The notes under the pieces are model-generated. The model searched no databases, was not told the origin of the DNA, and worked only from the letters and a program-made list of their open reading frames with translations. From contig NZ_CP041191.1 in NCBI RefSeq assembly GCF_006517275.1, positions 1,234,501-1,298,500 on the forward strand: a stretch of 64,000 bases of DNA, given 5' to 3'. The stretch comes from Labrenzia sp. PHM005 (GTDB taxonomy: Bacteria > Pseudomonadota > Alphaproteobacteria > Rhizobiales > Stappiaceae). The position numbers were made by a program, and so were the translations under genes. Shown piece by piece: positions 1 through 8,093 of this stretch (positions are counted from its first letter, which is position 1; each line of letters opens with the position of its first letter).

Positions 1-149
1 CGATAGGTTCTAACATCCTGGAAATCCGGCTGAAGATTTGATACCGGCTTGCAAGCAGGTCTCATGAGACCAGGAAACTGAGGCATACTCATAAAAATCT
101 GAACGAATGGCCGGTGTTTCGGCTGCCGAGATGCTGGAAATGGATGACC

Positions 150-1247
150 ATGATCGAGACACCCTATTACCTGATCGACAAAGCGGGTCTGCTCCGCAAT
201 CTGGAAAAAATCGCCTACGTCAGGGAGCGCTCGGGAGCCAAGGCACTGCTTGCGCTGAAATGCTTCGCCACATGGTGCGTCTTTGATTTCATGCGCGACT
301 ATATGGATGGCACGACGTCGTCATCGCTGAATGAGGTTCGTCTGGGGCATGAACGCTTCGGCAAGGAGACACATGCCTATTCGGTGGCTTATGCCGATTA
401 CGAGATCGACGAAGTGATTTCCCACGCGGACAAGATTATTTTCAATTCGATCAGTCAGCTGGAGCGATTTGCCGATAAAGCCTCGGGCATCGTTCGCGGA
501 CTGCGCCTCAATCCGCAGACCTCCTCGTCCAGTTTCGATCTTGCCGATCCGGCCCGCCCGTTTTCGCGGCTTGGCGAATGGGACGTTGCGAAGGTTGAAA
601 AGGTCATGGACCGGATCAGCGGCTTCATGATCCACAACAACTGCGAAAACAGTGATTTCTCGCTGTTTGATCGCATGCTTGGCGAGATCGAAGAGAAATT
701 CGGTACGCTGCTTGCGCGCGTGGAGTGGGTCAGCCTTGGAGGTGGTATCCATTTTACCGGCGAAAACTATCCGCTTGACCTCTTCTCCGACCGTCTCAAG
801 GCCTTTTCCGAAAAATACGGTGTTCAGGTTTATCTGGAGCCGGGAGAAGCATCGATCACGAACTCGACCACACTTGAAACCACCGTGCTCGACACGCTGT
901 TCAATGGCAAAAACCTCGCCATTGTCGACGCATCCATTGAAGCGCATATGCTGGATCTGCTGATCTACCGGGAAAACGCGAAAGTGGCGCCGGATCAAGG
1001 AGATCACCCTTACATGATTTGCGGCAAATCCTGTCTCGCCGGCGACATTTTTGGCGAATTCCGGTTTCCAAACGCACTGAAAGCCGGTGACCGTGTTTCC
1101 ATTCAGGACGCAGCCGGATACACGATGGTCAAGAAGAACTGGTTCAACGGCGTGAAAATGCCTGCGATTGCCATGAAGGAACTGGATGGCACGGTCGTCC
1201 CGGTCCGCGAATTCACCTATCAAGATTACGAACAAAGTCTCTCTTGA
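150..1247 (+). CDS. nspC: Carboxynorspermidine decarboxylase
   Basis: This is a fold-III PLP-dependent decarboxylase that turns carboxynorspermidine (or carboxyspermidine) into the polyamine, the last step of the aspartate-semialdehyde route to (nor)spermidine. The N-terminal TPYYLIDKAGLLRNLE and the ALLALKCF motif (PLP lysine near residue 37) are typical, as are DGTTSSS, ETHAYSV, the WVSLGGGIHF stretch and the C-terminal CLAGD and DSAGYTM-like (here DAAGYTMVKKNWFNG) segments; the length of about 365 residues is normal for the family. The ATG at 150 is preferred; an ATG two codons earlier (144) is equally possible. The next gene, the matching dehydrogenase, begins 47 bases after the stop, so the pair is one operon. 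Recognition is strong; whether the product is spermidine or norspermidine cannot be read from sequence. Confidence 0.93.
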   Translation: MIETPYYLIDKAGLLRNLEKIAYVRERSGAKALLALKCFATWCVFDFMRDYMDGTTSSSLNEVRLGHERFGKETHAYSVAYADYEIDEVISHADKIIFNSISQLERFADKASGIVRGLRLNPQTSSSSFDLADPARPFSRLGEWDVAKVEKVMDRISGFMIHNNCENSDFSLFDRMLGEIEEKFGTLLARVEWVSLGGGIHFTGENYPLDLFSDRLKAFSEKYGVQVYLEPGEASITNSTTLETTVLDTLFNGKNLAIVDASIEAHMLDLLIYRENAKVAPDQGDHPYMICGKSCLAGDIFGEFRFPNALKAGDRVSIQDAAGYTMVKKNWFNGVKMPAIAMKELDGTVVPVREFTYQDYEQSLS

Positions 1248-1294
1248 GACCTGACACGCACACAGCTCACGTTCCAAGGAAGGTAGAGGAACAC

Positions 1295-2533
1295 ATGAAA
1301 AAGAATGTTCTCATCGTCGGCGCCGGCGGCGTTGCCCAGGTCGTGGCGCATAAATGCGCGCAGAACAACGATGTTTTGGGCGACATAAACATCGCATCGC
1401 GGACCAAATCCAAATGCGATGACATCATTGCCTCTGTGAATGAAAAGAATGCCTTGAAACAGCCGGGGGTGCTAGAAGGTCATGAGCTCAACGCGCTTGA
1501 TATTGAGGCGACGGCTGACCTGATCCGCAAGACGAAGTCAGAAATCGTTATCAACGTCGGAACAGCGTTCTTGAACATGTCCGTCTTGAGCGCGTGTTTG
1601 AAAACGGGTGCGGCCTACATCGACACCGCCATTCACGAAGAGCCGGGCAAGATTTGTGAAACACCGCCCTGGTACGGAAATTACGAGTGGAAGCGGGCAG
1701 AAGAGTGCGAAAAGGCTGGTGTGACCGCCGTCCTCGGGGCCGGGTTTGATCCAGGTGTCGTCAACGCCTATGCCCGGCTTGCAAAAGACGACTATCTCGA
1801 CAAGGTGACCGAGGTCGATATCGTCGACATCAATGCGGGCAGCCACCAGCAGTATTTCGCCACCAACTTCGATCCGGAAATCAATTTCCGCGAGTTCACC
1901 GGCACGGTATATTCCTGGCAGAAAGGCGCGTGGCAGTCGAACAAGATGTTCGAGATCGGCAAAGAGTATGACCTACCGGTTGTCGGCAAGCGCATGGCCT
2001 ATCTCTGCGGCCACGACGAAGTGCATTCGCTGGCCAAAAACATGGACGGCGCCGATGTCCGTTTTTGGATGGGCTTTGGCGAGCATTACATCAACGTCTT
2101 CACCGTTTTGAAAAACATTGGCCTGTTGTCAGAACAGCCGGTCACCACAGCTGAGGGGCTCGAAGTCGTGCCGCTTAAGGTGGTGAAGGCCTGCTTGCCG
2201 GATCCGTCCTCACTGGCGCCGGAATACGAAGGCAAGACGTGTATCGGTGACTTTGTGAAGGGCATCAAAGACGGCAAGGACCACGAAGTCTTCATCTATA
2301 ATGTTGCCGATCATGCTGAAGCTTATGCAGAAGTCGGCAGCCAGGGCATTTCCTATACCGCAGGTGTGCCGCCGGTCGCCGCGGCCATGCTGATCGCGAC
2401 GGGCGAGTGGGACGTGAAGAAGATGGTCAATGTGGAAGAGCTGCCGCCACATCCGTTCCTCGGCATATTGAACCGGATCGGCTTGCCAACCCGGATCAAG
2501 GACTCAAACGGCGACCGCGCAATCGAGTTTTAA
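1295..2533 (+). CDS. Carboxynorspermidine/carboxyspermidine dehydrogenase (saccharopine dehydrogenase family)
   Basis: This NAD(P)H enzyme reductively condenses aspartate semialdehyde with a diamine (1,3-diaminopropane or putrescine) to give the substrate of the upstream decarboxylase. The protein opens with a Rossmann motif VLIVGAGGVAQVVAHKCA and has the saccharopine-dehydrogenase layout over 412 residues, including GAGFDPGVVNAYA in the middle and PPHPFLGILN close to the C-terminus. The ATG at 1295 follows an AAGGAAGGTAGAGGA ribosome-binding stretch, so the longer reading from 1244 is not needed. It is the second gene of the operon and is followed at once by a strong terminator. In many alphaproteobacteria this pair replaces the decarboxylated-SAM route to spermidine. 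Confidence 0.92.
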   Translation: MKKNVLIVGAGGVAQVVAHKCAQNNDVLGDINIASRTKSKCDDIIASVNEKNALKQPGVLEGHELNALDIEATADLIRKTKSEIVINVGTAFLNMSVLSACLKTGAAYIDTAIHEEPGKICETPPWYGNYEWKRAEECEKAGVTAVLGAGFDPGVVNAYARLAKDDYLDKVTEVDIVDINAGSHQQYFATNFDPEINFREFTGTVYSWQKGAWQSNKMFEIGKEYDLPVVGKRMAYLCGHDEVHSLAKNMDGADVRFWMGFGEHYINVFTVLKNIGLLSEQPVTTAEGLEVVPLKVVKACLPDPSSLAPEYEGKTCIGDFVKGIKDGKDHEVFIYNVADHAEAYAEVGSQGISYTAGVPPVAAAMLIATGEWDVKKMVNVEELPPHPFLGILNRIGLPTRIKDSNGDRAIEF

Positions 2534-2554
2534 GCGCGGGCTTGAGATTAAACG

Positions 2555-2596
2555 AAAAAACCGGCGGTACGGATCACTCCGTACCGCCGGTTTTTT
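2555..2596 (+). terminator. Rho-independent terminator of the polyamine operon
   Basis: A perfect 19-bp inverted repeat (2555-2573 with 2578-2596) surrounds a four-base TCAC loop. It starts with six A and ends with six T, so it could work on both strands. It lies 21 bases past the dehydrogenase stop codon. Confidence 0.93.
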
Positions 2597-2597
2597 G

Positions 2598-2711
2598 GGC
2601 GAATAGCACATAGTATATCGAGACTTTTGCCGTGATTCCGAACATGCGCGGCGCAATCATCCCTCCGATGTTGGCCACATTCTGCTGGGTCTCCAGGAAA
2701 GCAGAATGAGC
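2598..2711 (-). pseudogene. Possible fragment of an MFS transporter gene
   Basis: Read on the minus strand, this short stretch gives an open frame containing ETQQNVANIGGMIAPRMFGI, which resembles the conserved helix found in many major facilitator transporters of the anion:cation symporter type (QN-x-ANI-x-G-x-IAP-x-x-x-G). Nothing that continues the protein is seen on either side and no start codon or ribosome-binding site is present. It may be the scar of a deleted transporter gene; the short length makes chance resemblance possible. Confidence 0.25.
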
Positions 2712-3329
2712 TTATCAAACATGTCGGTCACGCAGTCATGAATCAGGAATTTGTCATCACTATAGGACACCGTGAGGACTTTGGAGATCGGCCATTAACG
2801 ATCCAGTTCGTTAATCCCATGCTTGCCAGAGCGCCGTTTTGAATCGAAAAATTCACTGAGATTCGCTATAGAGCATTGAAATTATTGATGATTTCGACAG
2901 AATTCGAACTTGAGTCCCTTAGATTTAGAAGCTGTTGTATGTGGGGATGGCATTATATAAGACAGCAAAACTTGCCTATCTAATGATAGATCAATTTCGG
3001 CATGTCCGACTTTGGACAACCCAGTTTGCAACCATCCGGGGTTTCAACATGCGGGTGCTGTGTGACGAAGAGCGCATCCGCACTGAAGGGCAACAGCTTT
3101 AGCTCCGGCTGGGCTACCGATGGGGACATCCGGCACCAGGTTCGACCGGGTTCTCCCTCGCCGGTATCGGAACCATCGCCCGCAAGGACGGTGTGAAAAT
3201 TTCCGCGTGCGGGATGTCACAGACGCCTCACTCAAAACTACCAAACACCGGCCTTTGCCGGCGTCCCGCACACCTCTCATAACTTCAGGGCAAACACCCC
3301 GTGGAAGGGGTGGGGCTGGACGCCTTTCC

Positions 3330-3530
3330 TCCCCATGTCATGGCGGGGTGGCTCGACGCGGCTTGGCCGAACCTCCCACTCCCTAGGGTCGGGGAGAGGG
3401 GGGCAACGCCGTCTTTCGCCCTTACGGCTCGCACCGGGCTTTCCCCCTCATCCGCCGCTTCGCGACACCTACTCCCCAAGGGAGAAGGACGTTCGACGTC
3501 ATCCCGGCGGAGGCCGGGGTCCCGATCGAA
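3330..3530. repeat. Cluster of dispersed intergenic palindromic repeats
   Basis: Two kinds of imperfect palindromes stand side by side. One, around 3441-3490, has the CCCTCATCCG...CTTCGCGACACC...CTCCCCAAGGGAGAAGG pattern; the other, around 3498-3530, has the CGTCATCCCGG...GGCCGGGGTCCCG pattern. Similar elements are scattered between genes of many Rhizobiales-related genomes. They are probably non-autonomous and have no visible gene. Copy number in this genome cannot be seen from one window. Confidence 0.5.
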
Positions 3531-3757
3531 AGGGCGGTTAGCGCGAAGCTATACGACACCCTCCCCATTATCACTAACTGCCCGCTCCCTCAGCGGCCCA
3601 ATCCGCCGCGTCTCCTGCGTAATTGATTAAAATCTGGGTCGAATTCGCCTCAAAACCACACTTCTAGTTTATCGGACTGGCAAGACATCCCTGCTTTCAT
3701 TGCCCATGGATGCACCAGAGGACCGGCTGCAATGGGCGCCGGCAGGAGAGGTGAAAC

Positions 3758-4738
3758 ATGTCCAGTGACGACAGGGCAGGACCAGCCGCACAAGTGGTGG
3801 TTTTTGCTTCGCAAAAGGGCGGATCGGGCAAGACCACGGTCTCGGCCCACATGGCGCTGGAAGCCGAACGGGCCGGCTATGGTCCGGTGGCGCTGATCGA
3901 TACCGACCCGCAGGGCTCGATGGCCAAATGGTGGAATGCCCGGGCCAGCGCCACCCCGGCCTTTGCCCAGATTTCCGTACCCGATCTGGCCCGCGACATC
4001 GCGGTGCTGGAGGAGGCCGGCTACCGGCTGATCGTTATCGATACGCCGCCGGCGGTGACCTCGACCATCGCTGAAGTGATCACCCATGCCGATCTGGTGG
4101 TGATCCCGACCCGGCCCAGCCCGCACGATCTGCGGGCGGTGGGCCCGACGGTGGATATCGTGCAGATGCAAAGCAAGCCGCTGGTATTTGTTGTCAATTC
4201 GGCCACGGCCCGAGCCCGGATTACCGGCGAGACGGCGGTGGCCCTGTCCCAGCACGGCACCGTAGCGCCGGTCACCCTGCACCACCGGGTCGATTTCGCC
4301 GCCTCGATGATCGATGGCCGCACCGTGGGCGAGGTCAATCCCGATAGCCGTTCAGCGGTGGAGACCGCCCGGTTGTGGGCCTATTTCCAGGACCGGCTGA
4401 TGCGGATGCAGGGCGACCGGCTGGACCTGATCGGCCGGCCGCCACGGCGCACCTTCGAGGATGATATTCTCAGCCCGGCCACGGCGGGAATGTCGTCCCA
4501 TGCCGAGGATGAGGACGAGATCCCGCTGGAAGACCGGCCCGGCTATGCCCTGCCGGGCCTGGCGCCGCGCTTAGGCACCGGCGCCGGTGTCGCAGTCACC
4601 GAGCCCGGTCCGCCCGCCGAGGCGGTGAATTCCAACTGGGACGGGGTGGAGCGTCGGCGCGCCGATACGGGTCCGCCGCGCGGCCAGCCCGATCGCCGCC
4701 GCTCCCATCAACCCTTCGGCCGCCGGCATCTTGCATAA
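3758..4738 (+). CDS. ParA/MinD-family partition ATPase (type Ib-like)
   Basis: This is a Walker-type ATPase of the ParA group, expected to segregate a replicon or position cargo with a DNA-binding partner. The deviant Walker A KGGSGKTT is at about residues 21-28, with LIDTDPQGS (Walker A' region) near 48 and IVIDTPP (Walker B) near 91. There is no N-terminal helix-turn-helix, which fits type Ib ParA/ParF. The last 110 residues are Pro/Gly/Asp-rich and probably disordered, making the protein longer (326 residues) than the usual 200-220. A GGAG ribosome-binding site precedes the ATG. The gene pairs with the ribbon-helix-helix gene 13 bases downstream. It is clearly more GC-rich than its neighbours, a sign of separate origin. 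Confidence 0.85.
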   Translation: MSSDDRAGPAAQVVVFASQKGGSGKTTVSAHMALEAERAGYGPVALIDTDPQGSMAKWWNARASATPAFAQISVPDLARDIAVLEEAGYRLIVIDTPPAVTSTIAEVITHADLVVIPTRPSPHDLRAVGPTVDIVQMQSKPLVFVVNSATARARITGETAVALSQHGTVAPVTLHHRVDFAASMIDGRTVGEVNPDSRSAVETARLWAYFQDRLMRMQGDRLDLIGRPPRRTFEDDILSPATAGMSSHAEDEDEIPLEDRPGYALPGLAPRLGTGAGVAVTEPGPPAEAVNSNWDGVERRRADTGPPRGQPDRRRSHQPFGRRHLA

Positions 4739-4751
4739 GGAGACCGATACT

Positions 4752-5276
4752 ATGAGCCGCTACGCCAGTCTTCATGCCGGGCTTCTGGCCCGCAAGGGCG
4801 AGGCCTCGCCCGCTCTGCCCTCGGCCTTTGCCGGTGCCAACTATGTCGATGCACCCGCGCCGGAACCATCGGGTCCGGGCGAACGCCGCGACGCCACCGG
4901 TGCCGACCTGCCGGCCCGGGCCGTCCTGCTGCGAAAAGCTCCCGCAATCGATGCGGCCAGAGCCCAAGCCCGTGAACCCGCACAAGCCACACCGGTTGCG
5001 GAGCCCCTCCCCGCGGACGCCGCCGACGGCGGCTGTTGTCAAGGCGCTGAGGTGACATGGCCCGCCGATCCCCATGCCGGCATGGACCGCCTGCACCGGG
5101 TCGAAGCGCGGCTGACGGCGGAACAGAAGCGCCGGCTTCTGACTGTCGCCGTACAGAGCGGGCACAGTCAGCAGCGCATCCTGTCCGATGCGCTCGACGC
5201 CTGGCTGGATGCGCTGTGCGCCGGAGACATGCAGGGATGCGCCTGTCTGAAAGCCCGCGTGCCAGCGTCACGGTGA
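4752..5276 (+). CDS. Ribbon-helix-helix DNA-binding protein, likely partition partner of the ParA-like ATPase
   Basis: The 174-residue product has a long, low-complexity, Ala/Pro-rich N-terminal part (residues 1-110) and a C-terminal block that reads as a ribbon-helix-helix: strand HRVEARLT, helix AEQKRRLLTVAVQSG, turn HSQQ, helix RILSDALDAWLDAL. ParG-like centromere-binding proteins have the same plan, a mobile N-terminal tail that stimulates the ATPase and a C-terminal dimeric DNA-binding domain. The ATG at 4752 is chosen because AAGGAGA lies 9 bases upstream; it follows the ParA-like stop by 13 bases. Its role as a centromere binder is inferred from position and fold pattern. Base composition is as GC-rich as in the parA-like gene. 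Confidence 0.7.
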   Translation: MSRYASLHAGLLARKGEASPALPSAFAGANYVDAPAPEPSGPGERRDATGADLPARAVLLRKAPAIDAARAQAREPAQATPVAEPLPADAADGGCCQGAEVTWPADPHAGMDRLHRVEARLTAEQKRRLLTVAVQSGHSQQRILSDALDAWLDALCAGDMQGCACLKARVPASR

Positions 5277-5781
5277 TATCATCCGCCAAGCCGGATGAGG
5301 CCTTACGCAACCAGCCCGCATGGCCGGTATGCAAATCCAGGATGCAAATGCGGCCTGCTCGCCACATTACGGGCACGATCAGCCGCCCTCCCGACCTTAC
5401 CGGCAAAGCGGGCGACCGGCTGTGGTGCGTGCCCATTCAATGCATGGTTTCGACCTCCGCTTCGAGGGCGGCATTCTTGAAATGCGGACTGAAGGCGAGC
5501 GAACGGCTGCTGCCGGGCAGGACCCAGGCCTGGTCTGGCTGCGCCGAACCATCGACAATACTGCCCTGATTTGAACGGGTAGTACAGGTGGCCATCAGAC
5601 AGCTCATATTTTTGAGCCCTATGTCTCACCGTCCTTCTCGCGGCAGGTATAGCCGTTTCAATATTCCAAAGTGCAAGGCTGAATGTGATTGGATGGCGGT
5701 CTGATTAAAGAAATTGCTTATTGGGGGATGTGTAACCTCAAACCTCCCTTGATCCACTAATCTACACCCCCTTTTTGTTTT
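5277..5781. other. Non-coding stretch between partition pair and replication-gene remnant
   Basis: No supported gene is seen. Several short frames exist but none shows a family signature or a ribosome-binding site. Base composition falls from GC-rich at 5300-5550 to AT-richer after 5580, so a junction between DNA of different origin may lie near 5580. A partition site for the ParA/RHH pair would be expected nearby, but no clear repeat array was seen. Confidence 0.55.
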
Positions 5782-6493
5782 ATGCGGGGGTGGGAGGGGC
5801 TAGTACCAGGCGTAATTATCATCGATCATTTCAACAAATGCACCGGTCAATGTGACCCGAGCATTGGGAGGCTCATTAAACTTCTGAAGATCAGCCGCGC
5901 CGCTGTGATCCGGGCAACGAATGAGCTTGATGAACTCGGGCTGATCGAAAAGAAAAGCCATGGCGGTAAATCCCACCGTACGGCTTACTTGCCGAATTGG
6001 TCGAAATTTCGGGCTTTTGTCAAAGATTGGGATGAAGGTATGAAGTCTGGAGAGGGACCTGCATGCGAGCTTGAAACGGTCCCAGATCTGCGACCTTTAA
6101 AGTCTCAATCTTGCGATCTTGAAGGTCGCAATAATGAGATCCAAACCCATCGAAGCTGACCGTTCTGAAATGCCTCCATTTCAGCACGTCAAACTGAACA
6201 AGCGGACAGGCACCAACCGGCTCTTGAAGGGAACAAACCAACAAAGACAGCAATCCTTTCTACTTCCTCTTAAAGGTGGACGATCTCAATCCCGGTTTGA
6301 AGTTTTTAGAAAGAAAGCGCAACAACGTTGGGAGAATGACCTCATGAGACTAGGCATAGAGCGAGCCAAGGTGGTCATGGATTGGCTTACGACTGAAACA
6401 ATAGAGCGGGCAACCGAAGCTGAGTTGACCAAACCGGGAGGCGGGTTGGAATTCATCCTCAGTGAAATGGGTAGTCAACAAATCAGCGCCTGA
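5782..6493 (+). pseudogene. Remnant of a plasmid-type helix-turn-helix replication initiator
   Basis: The first frame (5782-6159) encodes IIIDHFNKCTGQCDPSIGRL, a winged-helix reading ISRAAVIRATNELDELGLIEKKSHGGKSHRTAY and a following PNWSKFRAFVKDWDEGMKSG. This is the pattern of HTH_36-type plasmid replication proteins of alphaproteobacteria. The N-terminus is abnormal and starts just before the HTH. The rest of the protein continues in another frame (from about 6140 to 6493): QQSFLLPLKGGRSQSRF, RWENDLMRLG and a C-terminal EAELTKPGGGLEFI block. A frameshift near 6120-6150 therefore splits it. With a cut N-terminus and a frameshift it is unlikely to be functional. Together with the upstream partition pair it suggests a decayed plasmid backbone. 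Confidence 0.62.
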
Positions 6494-6497
6494 CCAG

Positions 6498-6558
6498 GAT
6501 CCTTTTAGAAAGGCCCTGTCTTACGGGGCTATTCGCGACCGCAAGACACGGACCTGCG
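6498..6558. repeat. Diverged direct repeat, copy 1
   Basis: This 61-base unit aligns without gaps to 6654-6714 at about 43 of 61 positions, with an identical 12-base core ATTCGCGACCGC (6531-6542). The two copies are exactly 156 bases apart. They follow a replication-gene remnant, so they could be old iterons or a duplicated segment; function unknown. Confidence 0.5.
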
Positions 6559-6653
6559 CGCTGCAGGAATGTGTGTCAGGATCATTGTCAAGGTCATGTT
6601 CACAACAACGAACCTCTGTCTTCCAGCTCTTGGACTTCACCAAAAACTGCGCG

Positions 6654-6714
6654 GGTCCTTTCAGAGGCTCTCCATCCCACGGGTATATTCGCGACCGCGG
6701 GACATGGACATACG
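6654..6714. repeat. Diverged direct repeat, copy 2
   Basis: Second copy of the 61-base unit seen at 6498-6558. The shared core ATTCGCGACCGC is at 6687-6698. The sequence between the copies is not obviously repeated. Confidence 0.5.
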
Positions 6715-6852
6715 TGGTGTTTTCCGAGCACGTTAGGATGTTGATTATGTTTATTTTTCAGATGTTCATAGCATCAAGTTTGCTTGCATACGCTCACCAA
6801 AAGGAGAGCAGCAGAAATCTATTTGTCTCTTAAGGTCGCCATTTTCTTGCAC

Positions 6853-7377
6853 CTATCTTAGGAAGTGCTCGACATAATCTTCGCCGAGACCAACCTCCGC
6901 AAAGTGTTTGCGGCACATGTCGATCTTGGTGAAGACGTCTTCATAACCGAGAACTTCACCGTAGGGGTCGACGTAACACATGACACCGTTCACCTGGAAG
7001 AAGGTGATCATTTCTTCGACGTCTTCGGGAACAACAAGCGTGTGGGTTTCTCCTGGCGGTTCGTAGACATAACCGCCCGCCTCAGCCACCCAATCATGTT
7101 CCAGATAATGCCAGCGGCCTTTCAAGACGAAACCATGAACCGGTTGCGGGTGCCGATGGCGGGACAGAACCCCGGCCTTGCGCACCTTCAAAAGGTTCAT
7201 CCAATAGCCTTGGGATCTGTTGAGGCACAGAGGGCGGAACCAGACGTTTTCCGCCTGCGGCACCCAGAGCCGGTCATCTTCCGGTATGGCGTCGGGAATG
7301 ACGATTTCCTGCAAGGCGTCCTTGGGAAACGGCAGCTGGTAGGGTGTGCGCGGATCTGTATCTTTTTCTATTGGCAA
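6853..7377 (-). CDS. Cupin protein of the 2,4'-dihydroxyacetophenone dioxygenase-like family
   Basis: This is a 174-residue cupin and the last gene of the catabolic operon. The RHRHPQPVHGFVLKGRWHYLEHDW stretch supplies the histidines and glutamate of cupin motif 1 and PPGETHTLVV the second-motif histidine, so a metal site is likely. Family members include a C-C cleaving dioxygenase, but many are annotated from similarity alone, so here an oxygenase, isomerase or sugar-binding role remains open. The start is TTG at 7377 (giving MPIEKDTDP): GAGGAG lies just upstream and the preceding SDR stops 12 bases earlier, whereas the longer frame would overlap that gene by 75 bases. Context points to a sugar-acid intermediate as substrate. 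Confidence 0.78.
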   Translation of the reverse strand: MPIEKDTDPRTPYQLPFPKDALQEIVIPDAIPEDDRLWVPQAENVWFRPLCLNRSQGYWMNLLKVRKAGVLSRHRHPQPVHGFVLKGRWHYLEHDWVAEAGGYVYEPPGETHTLVVPEDVEEMITFFQVNGVMCYVDPYGEVLGYEDVFTKIDMCRKHFAEVGLGEDYVEHFLR

Positions 7378-7388
7378 TTGCTTTCTCC

Positions 7389-8093
7389 TCAAACGGCAAG
7401 ATAACCGCCATCGACCGGGTAAACCGCACCGGTGACAAAACTTGCTTCCGATGACAGCAACCATTTCACCAGGTTGCCAACTTCTTCCGGCTGTCCCCAG
7501 CGGTTTAGCGGTGTTCGGTTCATGATCGCCGAATTGCGATCCGAATTGTCACGCAGGCCTTGTGTCATTTCCGTTTCGATCCAGCCCGGTGCAATCGCGT
7601 TGACACGAATGTTGTCTGCGGCCCATTTGGCGGCAAGTGCCTTTGTCAGCTGCGCGACACCGCCCTTGGAAGCCGAATAGGCTGGAACCAAAGGGCCACC
7701 AAAGGTGCTGAGCATGGACGCGGTGTTGACAATGGCACCGCCTGATTTGCCCAAAAGCGGATGGGCGGCCAGACAACAGCGCATGGTGCCGGTCAGGTTT
7801 ACCTCAAGGACCTTTTGAAAGACGTCGAGTTCGTACTCTCTGTCACGGACCAGGATGCCGGCGCAGTTGACTAGGGCGTCCAGCTTATCGATCGAGGAAA
7901 ACACCTGCGCAACAGAGCTGTCATCGGTGACGTCAAGCAGACGCAAGTCGATGTCCGGGCTCCCCTTAAACTCGGCAATCTCCGTTTCCGAGACGCCAGC
8001 CGCTATGACTTTCCAGCCGGCCCGCACGAGAACTTCTGCGATACCAGCGCCGATACCCCGCGTCCCGCCCGTGATCAAAACAGTTTTGGTCAT
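7389..8093 (-). CDS. Short-chain dehydrogenase/reductase
   Basis: A 234-residue classical SDR. TGGTRGIG (residues 8-15) is the dinucleotide-binding motif, NCAG follows near residue 93, and the catalytic Ser and YSASK (Tyr/Lys) are near residues 138 and 151-155. IRVNAIAPGWIETEMT and a C-terminal TGAVYPVDGGY complete the fold. It likely oxidises or reduces a sugar, sugar acid or polyol with NAD(P). The start codon overlaps the KDPGal aldolase stop (ATGA), so translation is coupled. Similar proteins are often named gluconate 5-dehydrogenase or 3-oxoacyl-ACP reductase, but substrate cannot be told from sequence. Confidence 0.85.
   Translation of the reverse strand: MTKTVLITGGTRGIGAGIAEVLVRAGWKVIAAGVSETEIAEFKGSPDIDLRLLDVTDDSSVAQVFSSIDKLDALVNCAGILVRDREYELDVFQKVLEVNLTGTMRCCLAAHPLLGKSGGAIVNTASMLSTFGGPLVPAYSASKGGVAQLTKALAAKWAADNIRVNAIAPGWIETEMTQGLRDNSDRNSAIMNRTPLNRWGQPEEVGNLVKWLLSSEASFVTGAVYPVDGGYLAV

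Larger units (their letters stand above)
2597..3757. other. Gene-poor region of about 1.15 kb
   Basis: No gene is supported here. The first 120 bases may hold an MFS fragment; 2720-3000 is moderately AT-rich and featureless; 3300-3550 carries GC-rich dispersed repeats; 3600-3757 holds the promoter region of the following parA-like gene, whose ATG is preceded by a GGCAGGAGAGG ribosome-binding stretch. Short open frames at 3002-3196 and 3120-3386 have no recognisable protein content. Confidence 0.7.
6494..6852. other. Non-coding region with diverged direct repeats
   Basis: No supported gene. It holds the two 61-bp repeat copies listed separately. A frame at 6462-6833 is open only because the repeat unit keeps register; it has no recognised domain and overlaps the end of the replication remnant. 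The 3' end of the large catabolic operon reaches 6853 from the other side. Confidence 0.55.

Noticed and set aside
3121..3160. Possible second attachment site (CCAGGTTCGACC) resembling the tRNA T arm
   Set aside because: The match to the tRNA-Arg 3' end is limited to a few bases of the common T-loop pattern and does not extend.
3002..3386. Short overlapping open frames in the gene-poor region
   Set aside because: Composition is repeat-like, frames overlap each other on both strands, and no ribosome-binding site is seen.
6462..6833. Open frame of 123 codons spanning the direct repeats
   Set aside because: It is open because the repeat spacing is a multiple of three; no start context or protein family was recognised.
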